Shown one piece after another: positions 48,001 to 59,500 of a stretch of DNA of 64,000 bases (position 1 is its first letter; every line of letters begins with the position of its first letter). The position numbers and the translations under genes are program-made. The notes beneath the pieces were generated by a model. The model had not been told where the DNA came from, searched no databases, and was given only the letters and a program-made list of their open reading frames with translations. This stretch comes from Diphasiastrum complanatum (taxonomy: Eukaryota > Streptophyta > Lycopodiopsida > Lycopodiales > Lycopodiaceae), in NCBI GenBank assembly GCA_029204225.1, contig CM055095.1, positions 47,380,510-47,444,509 of the forward strand, written 5' to 3'.

Positions 48001-50280
48001 CTCACCATCATGTACAACAAGTACAAGTGCTTGTAAGCTATATAATTTCAATTTGTTTTGCTCTTTTAAAGTCTTCACAATAGAGTGCACTATCACTAAC
48101 TGTCACATTGCATGTAACGCCTTCAAGGCTTGAGCCATAACTTTCAATTTGAAACATTTCATGTTTGCAAAAGAACCACTTTGCGTAAAATTCATGTTGT
48201 AAGTTTTATTATCTTTCTATTTTCTCCCTAGCTAAAGCCAAAATTAAGGGCCTTGGATTTTCTTTTTAAGCAAAGAGTGGATATTACATGTCCATTGGTA
48301 GGAAGTGATGAATTGAATTCATGCATTAATGCACAACACTAGCCACTCTACTAGCGCCACGCCACTTGACTCTACAAAGTGACATTCTATAGTAAGTTTT
48401 CAAACTTGGGACCTTTTTCGATATGCTTCGCCTTAAGAGCTCTGCAATATGTACAATGAAATCTTGAGTACATGTCTCTGCTATTAGTCAACTTTCTTAG
48501 ATTCAAAAAGATTGATGATAGGCATCAATGATGCATTGATGCTGTCCATCATTTGCAAAAGTGCTCATTATTAAGTTGCATTGTAAACACATTACATTTT
48601 TGTTGAATTGATTGGGAGCCACAAAGAATCACATAGCACATGTATTGTACCTAGTGAATGTAGTGTACACACTACCACATCAATCATGGATGCAAACATG
48701 AAATTTGGCTCTCATGTGTTGCTTGCAATATCCAAAATACTCTAATAGCATTACACTTTCCATAAGCATCAGATGGATTTTCTCCTTGCCTCACACAATT
48801 CAATGTGTTTCTTTCTATAGTCCTTGAATATACATTGGTTGATATGTTTTTTACAAAATATTTTTGAAATGAAACAACCATGAATTTCGTATACCACTCA
48901 TTGGTGTGCTCTCTTCCTCATTGTAGACATGTCTCATTGACCTCCAATTTGCCATGGCATCAACGACCAAAAAACTACAAAATTGTAGACTTTTCAATTT
49001 GTGTCTATGCATGATGTGATTGTACTTGTTTATAAGCTTGAGAAATGTTTTTTGGCAGTTCAGCTTTGAGATTCAATTTTGCTAGAGGTTACAATTGGAG
49101 TTCTTGGAAAATGAAAAAGATTTGGTGCCCAAGGTAGAACAAACTATGCTCATAGTGTCACAATCCATTGAGATGAGCTAGTTCATTAATGATCCTCTTT
49201 CCCATAGTCTTTCTCAATAGAAAAAGTATTCAACACACTTTCCATTTTGAATTGTTGCTCTCACAACATGATTGAAGTCCTTCACTAAGTAATAAGCTAG
49301 TGGGACTTTGTTAACTATCTTGGTTTCCATAACTTCTTTAATTGACAAATTATCCAGCACATTCTCAATTTTGATTCGCCCCTCCCTTAACATAGTTGAA
49401 TCCTAAAAGGTATTTTGCATAAACCTATATGTTCCATAAAAAGTGCTCTTTTATGGAGACAACATGCGATTTTTGAAGACAATTGTCAAAACAATTGAAG
49501 AAGACCAAAAGTATACACATTTTTTTATAAGTACAATTTTTAGAGATTTTTCTCTCATGCCTCTCAATTTACCACTTGATATATAATGAACACTCTTTTT
49601 ATGTCATTGAACTAGAAGACTAATCTTCTTCATCAAATTTTAATCAACTGACACTTGTATCTTCTTTTGAAACAACATCCAAGTTGCAATTGTTGTAGAT
49701 TTTTTAGCGACATTAAAAAAACTACTTTTATGAGTTTGTTGTGTGCTCTATTGCTTACCTTTCATTTCTTTTAGAATGCACTTACAAACATTTGATGAAA
49801 AATATAGTCATGGTCCCGCAAGCCATATAGTCAAAATGCATGAATGCAAAAAAAATGCTAGAAGATCATGGATGAGCTTATTATGTACCATGAATGTCTT
49901 CTCAATCATGGTGGAGCAACCATCTAGCAGTGATCTTGCTTGATACCACCATCTCTTGGAGTCAGGGGGAGGCCTTCCCTTGAGGGCCTTCCACCCTGGG
50001 AGGGCACACCCAAGTGCAGGAGCCTGAGGGCACGTGCCTAAGCAGGCGAAAGGCCTGAAGGAAAGAGTGCCTTCCAGTGCGTAATGAGCAAGTGAGAGGA
50101 GAGAGAATCTCGGTTTTGGAGATAGAATGTGAGTTTTTGGACAGAGAACATAACGTCGTTTTGAAATGATGGAGAGAGAAATCCAAGTGCATATACTGCG
50201 TCTAAGGCGCCTCTGGAATACAAAGGAAACCAGAGCACCTCCCTAGCATTAAGTCCATGCCATGCATGCCAGGATATGTA
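45049..50280. other. 3' flank of the glycosylase and unidentified DNA
   Basis: No confident gene. The first few hundred bases are presumably the 3' untranslated region. 45600-49900 is AT-rich with only short frames, none with a recognisable domain; a stretch around 48650-48980 on the minus strand has a faint coding look with stops and may be decayed transposase. 49960-50280 is a GC-richer patch with purine-rich words, then the duplicated GLP-D 3' flank starts. Confidence 0.45.
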
Positions 50281-51800
50281 CCAAGAGATATGCTTCCGCT
50301 CTAACATTCATGCATTTATAATATGGAACATAGCTCAAAACACAATGGCTTGAAATGTTCAACTTAATCATCTAATTAGCTTACCCAACATAGCAGTAAG
50401 TACCAGCTGACATTTAATATTGTCTCCTCGTCATGAAAGAAAGGAAGCCGTAAGTGTTTTAGTCAAGCTAGGGAATCGATTACCTTTGCATGCCTGCATG
50501 GACTAGATCGGCAACCTGAATTACAGCTTATGCATGTGAATTAGTTAAGCTCAAAGATGCTAGATTATGATCAATCACTTTGGGTATGTTCTACCCGGAA
50601 CACAGCCTGACTCTTGGCTAATCATTATGAGGGATGGACCGGCATTGTACATCGTCTTATTGATATGCTTCACAACCTTTGGGCTTTGATTCATTGCTCC
50701 GGCCACAACTTCTTCAGGCAGACGAAACAAGCCAACGCTTGATACCTGCAGCAACATGAAGAGACAACACACTGTCATTAGCATCAACAACAAACCCATT
50801 TATTTACAATAGAAGAAAATCAGTTGTCAAATTATCAAGAAAGACCCATTTGTTTATAGTAAAAGAAAATCAATAGTCACGTTATCAGGTATAGTAGGTT
50901 ACCAAAACTCCTGGACTCTCGCTGTTGAAAACAGAAAATATGCTGGCAGTTGTGTTACCAACGTTCTGCATAAAATGCAGCAACCCCCTTGGAAATACAG
51001 CAACGTCATTGGCCTGTAAAACGTTGCTACGCAACTGACCTGCAATTGCAATATCTCTTGTCCTTGTCACAATTTCCAGGATATAGTTATCAAAAACAAT
51101 CTTTATTAGTAAACTTATATCTTGCAAAGAACATGTGTACACACCAATGGAACTATCCACGAACCCCACCAGCAACGGCCCTCCTGCGAGGAGCGTGATT
51201 AACTCTGTTGCTCTTGGATGTGTCTGAGGTGGATCCAGCCCGCATGGCTCGATTAAGTATCTGGCAATTGAGACGCCTTGATGCCTGCTTGTTTAAGAAC
51301 CGAAAAATCAAATACATAAGACCTCTCACTCACTCGTCAACACAACTTTGAAAAGAGAACCCAAACCTTTTTTCTAGCCAAAGAGAAATGGATCTGTACT
51401 GGTGTTTTTAAGGCTGATGGAGTGAACACTTAATTATTGATATTCAAGATTTGAAAAGTGGAGCTTTCAAATTGATTAATGTGGGCTTTTGATAAGGTAT
51501 TTAAACTATAGGAGTTTGATCCTGATGATAATAGATGGCACAAAAATGAATGCTGACCATGGTTTTCCTAGGAGATGATGACCACTTACGATTGTACACG
51601 GAGATGTTTTGGTCCTACTACAGCACGCACACCACCATCCGACTTGGTTACTGTTGCATTAGCAAAAATATTACGAAGAGCAAAGGATGCAGCAGCGAAG
51701 TCCTCTAGAGGGTCGGGATCAGCACACCTCACAACGGAGCTGGGGTACCTCATCAACGTTGCCATCATTACCACCATCACCATCATCCTCATCATCACAA
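50280..51800 (-). repeat. Duplicated GLP-D segment (pairs with 12150-13703)
   Basis: Colinear with the GLP-C block, including about 290 bp of 3' flank. This copy keeps the leader microsatellite. Confidence 0.8.
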
Positions 51801-51812
51801 AATTTCTCTCCA

Positions 51813-51813
<1 letters not shown>
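50575..51813 (-). CDS. Germin-like protein GLP-D, four exons
   Basis: Exons 51813-51590, 51284-51145, 51039-50903 and 50745-50575 join in frame to 223 residues. Donors are GTAAGT, GTGTGT and GTAACC; acceptors end TGCAG or AAGCAG. The start at 51813 gives a Met-rich hydrophobic signal peptide ending before ADPDP; an internal ATG at about 51792 is an alternative. Box 1 is PPQTHPRATE: the first metal-binding His is Gln (CAG), whereas sister GLP-C has His. Box 2 is PRGLLHFMQN. Germin N-terminal Cys are missing; Cys occur in EPCG and in GCVPGR near the C-terminus. A sequon NAT is present near residue 55. The start codon directly abuts a (CT)n(AC)n tract in the leader. A secreted apoplastic protein; enzymatic activity unknown. 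Confidence 0.9.

Positions 51814-51814
<1 letters not shown>

Positions 51815-51907
<93 letters not shown>
51815..51907. repeat. Compound (CT)n(AC)n microsatellite in GLP-D leader
   Basis: About 56 nt of TC/CT followed by about 37 nt of AC, immediately upstream of the GLP-D ATG. On the transcript strand it reads (GT)n(GA)n. Confidence 0.95.
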
Positions 51908-51910
<3 letters not shown>

Positions 51911-51929
51911 CTTTATCTCTCCCAAACTA

Positions 51930-52190
51930 TGATATGGACTAGGTAGGGGGCCTGCTCAGGCCCGCTACCGTGTGTATCAGGTGGCCTTCATGCACCGAGC
52001 TGCCCTGCGGCGAGGTGCGTTGAAGGCTGCCTGCTACAGGGTAGCAGGCCTGCCCACGCCTGCTAACGGGCATAATTTGCCATTTGGGCCCTTCAACTGC
52101 CCTTCAATTGGCAGGTTGTTACACTATGGCTCTGAACGTTTGTGTTCAGAGCCAATGAAAATGTGCCAGTTGTCCACTATCAATCCAAAT
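51930..52190. other. GC-rich insert between GLP-D and the E upstream region
   Basis: A stretch noticeably richer in GC than its flanks, unrelated to either the C/D or A/E duplicated DNA. It contains repeated CCTGC/GCAGGC words and a perfect hairpin at 52128-52153 (GGCTCTGAAC, 6-nt loop, GTTCAGAGCC). No coding function recognised. Confidence 0.5.
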
Positions 52191-54301
52191 GCAAATTATG
52201 ATGCATGATGATGGGTGTTTGGGTGAATTCTATGCCACCACCACTTGTCACCACCCGAGTGTGACAATAATGGTGCACCACCACTGTCACTAGCAACCAT
52301 CGTGCCACCACTCGACATTGTGGTGCACCACCGTAGATGACATTGTGTGATACCACCATTTTTTCAAGATTCCATCCTTGGATATGAGTGGTGTGGACTG
52401 TTGTTTGTAGATCCATCGTAAACATATAATATTAAGTCCTCTTGTAGAATCGGCCCATTCCAAGGATATAATGCCAAGTTCTCTTGCCAAGGTGAGATAA
52501 GAGTATGGGCCATGATCATACATTATGCATGTCATGAAAATCTCCAATAAATAAGACAATTGTTTTAAAAAGATTTTGTAAATGATTCCATATTTGAGGG
52601 CTATGCATTTCTAAGATTCCATTCATGAGGGCTATGTCAAAATTGCATTAATGAGCGGTGAAGTATTTTCAAATTCCCTGGTAGTTTTCTACTCCGAGGG
52701 CTGAAAACTATATCCAACCAAATTTGTAGAAAATGATGAGGTCCTACCTTGGTCATGCATGAGTTGCCACCAAAACTCCTATATGTATAGTGTTTTTGGG
52801 ATTTTGAAATACATTTTTTGCTATGTTGGAGTTTGGGAGTGCTTAGTACTTTGTTGATTTTGGATTGTGTAGGCCGTGAATTTTAATTTTTATGAGTTGG
52901 ACACTTTGACTCTTTATTGGCTAATGTAATATGCTTTACTAATACCTTAAACCTTTTGAAAGCTTTATAATTAAAGAGAATCCTTGGTGCCCTCACATAG
53001 TTTTTGTCACCCAACTCTCTAAGCTAATATTCCAAATAGGTGAGTACAATGCACTATAAATGAATGAGACAACACCCTTTTTGCAAAATTCAAGACTTCT
53101 CTCAAAATTTGTAGAATAAAATACCAAGAAGTGCCCCTAATGCTAGTGGATTATGTATCTTTTAGTATGCCCATTTTTTGGTCAGTTAGTGAGCATAATG
53201 AGCTAATATTCTACTGGCACATGAGCAAAAATTCAGCTGCCATCATATATCGCAAAAATTTCATTCTCCAAAAATGTAGATGCCTATTTTGATTTATAAT
53301 TTGACCTTCATAAAATGCTTATTTTGTTTCATAATCTTCATGTGATAATAAGTCATATACAACACACTATGCCAATACATGACATCACGCTTGATTTAGA
53401 CTCCACATATTTTATAGGCTCAACCTTGTAAGCTTTGCCTAAAGTTTTTGGGAGTCCTTAGCGGCTGTAGAAGTTTGGGTGCCCAATGAGTTTAGCAATG
53501 CCAATTAGTGCTCAACCTTTTTTTTTTTGTACTTTGTAGGCACTCCAAAGGCGAAATTTTCATGTAAATTTGGAACCAAGGTATTTTGTGAGACTTCTCA
53601 TCACAATTCTCAAAGTGGACAACCAATAAAAAAAAAAACTGAAAAGTAGCACATGAAAATTTCTATAACATGTGTATGTATGTGGACAGCCAATGACAGG
53701 TTGTCATAAGGAACATGCACATTACGCAATGGAGGTTGCCAGGCACATGACATTATGCTAGATTTGGATCCCAATAAAATTTAAGTTCAACCCTACAAGC
53801 TTTGCCTAAATTTTTAGAAGCTCTCAACACCCATAGAAGGCCTTGTATCTAGCGAGTTTGATACTACGTAGTTGACTTTGGCATGAATTCTAGACTTTTT
53901 TGGGGATATGCTCCCTATATTCTTGCATAGCTTATAAAATAAAAAGCATTTTATAGCTTACAAAATGAAAATTTGGATAACACATTACGTCAAGTGATGG
54001 TCTTTATTGCAATATTTACACCCAAGTCAACTTAGTCATGGCTCAGCATAATGTCCTCATCATAGTTTTGGAGTCCTTTGTTTAACCTAGTGTGAAGTTC
54101 ACTAAAAAGACCATTCGTAATGAGCACTAGTAAACTTTTTTGCCCATTTTTTAGATTCCTTGAAAAGTAGAATGTGTAAAGACCAAAACGTAGGATGATT
54201 TTGTTATTGAGAGTTAGATTGAGTTTTTGAAATAAGGATTTAGTTTCATATAGATCTCCAGAGGAAAAGCCAATGTGCTTATGCAATGGAAGTAGGCAAT
54301 G

Positions 54302-54371
54302 GGATAACATTATGTCGAGTGAGGAGCATTTGGTGAGGCCGCTAAGATTCCTTACCTAGCAAAATGTTATC
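54302..54371. repeat. GATAACATT module upstream of GLP-E
   Basis: Starts GATAACATTATG and ends AAAATGTTATC with the TAAGATTCCTTACCTAGC core. A second module starts at about 54395 and is interrupted by the 54425-54665 insertion; its end is recognisable at about 54666-54711. Confidence 0.7.
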
Positions 54372-54424
54372 TAGAAACAAGAAAGTAGCCAATGGAATAA
54401 CATTATGCCGAGCAAGGAGTTGTA

Positions 54425-54665
54425 GCAGTCTCTAGTAGTGATAGCGGACATGTGGCATTACGTCATTAGTTTTGAAAACAAATTATGAGTCATAGCATAG
54501 GCTGCAAAAAAATTTAGATCTTGACCGTCTATTTGTCCTGCTACGTGTCAGGTATCGTTCATCCAACAATGGGCTACAACCTTGCAACTAGATTCTCCAC
54601 CGGGCTACAGCCTTGCAACTAGATTCTCCGGCCCGCAGTCACTAGCCGTGCACCTCCTCATGAAA
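54425..54665. promoter_or_regulatory. Insertion in GLP-E promoter with ACGT motifs
   Basis: Absent from the GLP-A arm. It contains TTACGTCA (54457-54464, TGACGTAA on the other strand, the core bound by TGA-type bZIP factors) and CTACGTGTC (54541-54549, an ACGT core like abscisic-acid response elements). A tandem repeat of about 31 bp (GGGCTACAACCTTGCAACTA unit) lies at 54571-54632. It lies about 180-420 bp upstream of the GLP-E ATG. A regulatory effect is inference. Confidence 0.45.
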
Positions 54666-54790
54666 TATAGCCTCTAAGATTCTTTACCCAGCAAAGTGTT
54701 ATCTAGAGACTAGTTACATTATATTCCATAACAGAATACATGAGGTGCTACATTTGATGTCGTTCTGGTGAGAACAAAAGGCGAAGAAAC

Positions 54791-54838
54791 GAGAGAGAGA
54801 GAGAGAGAGAGAGAGATTTTGATCGATCGATCGATCGA
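54791..54838. repeat. (GA)n and (GATC)n tracts in GLP-E 5' leader
   Basis: About 26 nt of GA, then ATTTT, then about five tandem GATC units directly before GATTGTGAGG and the ATG. In GLP-A the GATC part is only about two units, so both tracts vary between the copies. Confidence 0.9.
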
Positions 54839-54846
54839 TTGTGAGG

Positions 54847-56488
54847 ATGGATTGGAGAGAGGGAGTGGCACTCTTGTTGTTGGGCTTCATTTCAGCTTGG
54901 CCGCTCATCGTGATCCATGCAGCAGATCCCGATCCAGTGTTAGACTTCGTTGGAGACGGCATCGCTGAGTCTTTCGTGCTCCGAGATATTTTTGTCAATG
55001 GCGATGTGAGCAATACAACAGGTGGCGTTCGTGCTGGCTTGGGCCCTAAGTTTTTCCCAGCACAGATGTGAGTTTGGGGACACTATTTTCTAGTCTGTTC
55101 CTTTTAATCGCTAAAGTTCTATTTCTGACAGCCACTTAGTAACACGAACAGGCTACCTGATATTCTATTGTATTATCTATATATATCACGGTTAGGATGA
55201 TTAGCTTATGTGGATAGTGAAGGTAAGCAGTGTAAACTGAAAGCATGAAGTGAAAACACTAAATGCCGGTATGTTGTGGACAATGAAGAAATCAGGGAGT
55301 ATCAATTACCAGGTTTCTTATAGCACCCTGCGGCTTTAATCCACCTCATACTCATCCCAGAGGAACGGAGATGCTCACACTTCTGGAAGGTGGGCCGCTG
55401 GAAGTGGGATTTGTTGATACTGAGGGTACGTCTTAGAATCATCTGTCCCGTTTCTAGTTACTTACAGATGAATTGTTGAAGAGCATTACTGAACTCTTGT
55501 TGCCGCTTTCGAGATCCATGAGTGGATTGTTAATTTGCTACAAGTTCTGCAGGCCAGACACACATTAACATCTTACACCCCAACGACGTCACCTGCTTTC
55601 CTCGCGGAATGATGCATTTTACACATAACGTGGGCACAGAGGTTGCAAACGCAGTTTCTGGCTTCAACAGCCAGGATCCTGGCTTCATGGTATGGACTCC
55701 AACACAGTTAACTTAATTACGATAATCAAATATTCACAAATATTTTGAATGATGTGTGCCTGCGTGCGTATGTGTAGAGCTTGTTTGAGAGTCGATCAGA
55801 CCCCAGCAAAGGGAACATATGCTCAGCTAGCTTTATGGTTAGGGACATGATAGCTGTATGGTTGGGCGTTTAGATCCGTGAGCTCTTTCGGAATGACATA
55901 CAAAATTGCTTTGTTTTCAAAATAATTTGTTTTTTAAAATAGTTGCACATTATGCTCCTTAAAAAGTATGAAAAGTGAAAATAAGATGCCAGATGTGTTC
56001 ATTAGGTATAGGGGAATGAATTTTCTAATGACCTCTTCATAAACAACACAAAAGATGATGAGCAAAGCCATTTTTATGACATAACTATTTAATGAAAAGG
56101 TTATTGAAAATTTATTCACTTAACATGTAAAAGATGAGTGATGTCACGGAGTGAAGTCACCCAAAATGGCACGTTAAACCAAATTTCTTCTAGAATCGGA
56201 CCGACTATGACCCACGTCTTCACCCTTTATTTTGGATTTTCATATTCTACACCAGCATTGCAGTGACAGAGGTAGGCTCCCATCAATCTAAGGGGGAAGA
56301 AGAAATCATAGTAACATCTAGTGAGATGGTAGTATCGACCACCCTCATCAAATTGTTGGGAGCTCACTACCATTGTTGTAGTGGTGTTGCACAATACGTT
56401 GATCCCATTCTATCCCTAAAAGATTATAAAAGAGTGGGAACCGCATATGAGTTATATTTTTATCCTTTCTCTTCCCAAGTGTGGAGAC

Positions 56489-56564
<76 letters not shown>

Positions 56565-59500
56565 GGGGGACCACCTATGTTTCCTGGCATGTTTTATGAT
56601 TCATGAAACTTTATGGAGTAGATAATGGTCGTTTGGAGGTCCATTGTAGTGATATGATGACAAGTTTTCTTGTCAAGCCACCGTAGCGTCAAGACGAGAG
56701 GATGAGCCATTATATCCTTACCATAATGTGTGTTTTGAAGAAGAAATAAAAGAAAATCATTTACAAGAATTTGTTAATGATTTCATCTGTGAGGGCTACG
56801 TATTTTTTCGATTCCATTTGTGACTCCTATCTATTTTCTAGATTCCATCCATAAGGGTTGAGTCTTTTCAAGATTCTATCCATTAGAGCTTTCTATATGA
56901 GGGCTAAAAATTACAACCAATCAAATTTGCAGAAAATAATTAGGTCCTATTGATACACCCGCACAACTCAAACGAATAATTTAATTGAATGTAATTGATA
57001 AAAATAGGGAGTGTGTGGTTTTAAAATAAAAATTTATAAAATGAAGTCAATATTTTACTAAAGCTCAATGAATTTGAGAGGATAAAAATTCATGCTTATA
57101 GTTACCTAGTATGATATCGCCATCAAGCATTCAAAAAAGCATACCCTTGAATGTTCTTAAAATATTCTACCCTAGTGCCTAGACTATGAATACACTAAAA
57201 TCAAGTGATAAACTTGCTCAATTTTAGTGTCATTCTTTATTTGGTAGATAGGTGATGAGCCCCAGGTGCAGTCACACACACACAAAGGGCTTTGGCCAGA
57301 TGATACCTCTTATTACAGCCTCGAAAGGTTAGTTGCTTTCGTGTATTGGCCACATGATCTTCAAACAAGCTTATAACCAATCAAACATACAAGTAATGCA
57401 TCGGTAGCCAAGGACGTGGGAGAACCAAGACTTGGCTACGACTTGGTTGCAACCCATATCGACTTCTTTGACTAGCTAGACACACCAAAACTTCTTCATG
57501 TGACCAAGCATACTATGTTCTAAGCATTTCAGAATATCAAATCTAGATAGACAATGGCTTTCAATTCATTGGGTGCACTAAAAAACAATATGTCCATATT
57601 TGGATGCAATTGCTTGTTTTGGTATAAACTATGTGCCACATCGCATACAATCATTGTGGGCTATTTGAGAGGGCAACTATTTGTAATAATGTAACTCTTA
57701 GTTGTTGTGTAACATGGTAGAGGGGCTTTGGAGGCCTACATAACTGGTGAGGGTTTTCCCTTAATTCCCCATTTTGTCAATGAAAGCTGTGCTACAACTA
57801 GTGCAAATAATTGCGAGAGGGGCAAGTTGCCCCTCCTCCTTAGTAAGCCTTTTTAGGATACGTGCAAATCTAGATGTGACCAAAATGGAAAACGCAATGA
57901 GACTAAAAAGTGAAGCACTTGAAGCGTCAAGTATTGTTGACGACCTACCTATCCTCATTCATCAATAGATCCACCCATCACTACCTATGTTTCTATAGTT
58001 CTTGTTTGGCTATGATGAACATGGCAAGGAACAAGGAAGGTCGCTTATTGAGATGGGCACTAGTAGCATGACAAGGTAGAAGCCAATTATTACAACTTTC
58101 TAATTCCAACCTCATGGTCAATGTTAACAACTATAATTTGATGCGAAAAATGTGGAACACAAATTGCAAATATCAGTCAGGCTCTGCAACTAAACGAAAT
58201 GAAGCGAAACGAAACTTGAAGGAGCTCTCATATTGACATTGCTGAAGCGAAACCAAATTAATCGCGAACGAAAACAAGTCGGATGGATTTCAGATATGAC
58301 CGATGGCCACTGTCAGCTGTATCATTCCTACAATCCTCCAGAATGTAGACAGACACTACTGATCTATGTTTTAGATTAATACACCATTCAACAAAAACTG
58401 AACCAGTGTGCGGAATTGATAAAATGAGTGAATGAGATACACAAGCGATGGCAGACAATAATTCATTCAAGATCAGACAAAGATAAGAGTGATATGTGCA
58501 TAATAGCTACAGTATCATCTATTGATCCTCTTGATTTCGAGCATTGTATGACAGACCCACATAGCGCATTGGTGTGAGAGAAGCGGTGTTCTCCCACGAG
58601 TAATGTCTCGCTTACTAGCGGACTTCTTGGATCTCTGTGGATCCTGCTTACAAAACTTGTCTCGCTCGCAGGCGGACTTCTATTTCGTAGTTTGTATATT
58701 TATATCTGCTACTGTACGTATCTTATACTTTCAGAGTAGCACACCAGATTAGATAGCCTAAAAAATCTATAACTAATCACGGATTACAAGAGAGGTGGGT
58801 TAGGCACGTCTTAACACTTTTACGCTGACGTCATCATATAATATCGGGGTTTTTGTACTTCGTGGTACTTGCATGCCCTGATCCTTTGGAGTGTGAAGAT
58901 CGAAAAGTGTCGCGAAGATTTTTGTGTCGTTTGACTTTCTCCTGCTGTATCACGAAATTTTTTCTTTCACGAACTTTTCGTGTTCGTGTCTCTTCGTTAG
59001 GGTGTTCGCGAACATTTTCACTTCGTGTCTTTTTGTGATGTTCGTGGACATTTTCGCTTCGTGTCTTTTCGTCAGACTGAGGGCTGATAATAGAACCGGT
59101 TTGTTTCTTCATAATTTTGTTGAGAGGATGCACGTTTACAATTAGCTAGCTATGAGGTTTTCTTCATTAGGAAGTAACCAGCTGCATGTGGCTACAAGGT
59201 ACTACTGGCTTGGAGCCATAATCTACAAGCATTTTTATTGCTATCTTCTCCCAAAATTTTCCTTTAAATTTGCCTTAAATTAATCTCCAACTCAAATAGA
59301 CCTTTGCTAGACTTTGTGTTAAAGCTGCTAGTAATCTTTTCCACAAATCTTTTGTATCTTAAGGTATCATTTTCAAATAATACACCCATTGTCGCATTAT
59401 GAGTCATTGATTATAACAACCTCAATAGTTCCTACTCACTAACAAAAATTTTATCAACATATCCGATTTTGTTCCTTGTCACCACGAATCTAATCAAGAC

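Larger units (their letters stand above)
52190..55945. repeat. Right arm of large inverted duplication (with 180-3490)
   Basis: Inverted counterpart of the GLP-A region: about 2.6 kb upstream DNA, exons 1-3 and about 250 bp of intron 3. It has one extra insertion of about 240 bp at 54425-54665. Confidence 0.8.

Noticed and set aside
55068-55288. Germin exon 2 starting at GGAGTATCA after AATCAG
   Set aside because: This acceptor puts exon 2 out of frame and gives an early stop; the acceptor six bases upstream (TGAAG) restores the frame and matches the Gln-Gly-Val-Ser start of exon 2 in GLP-D.
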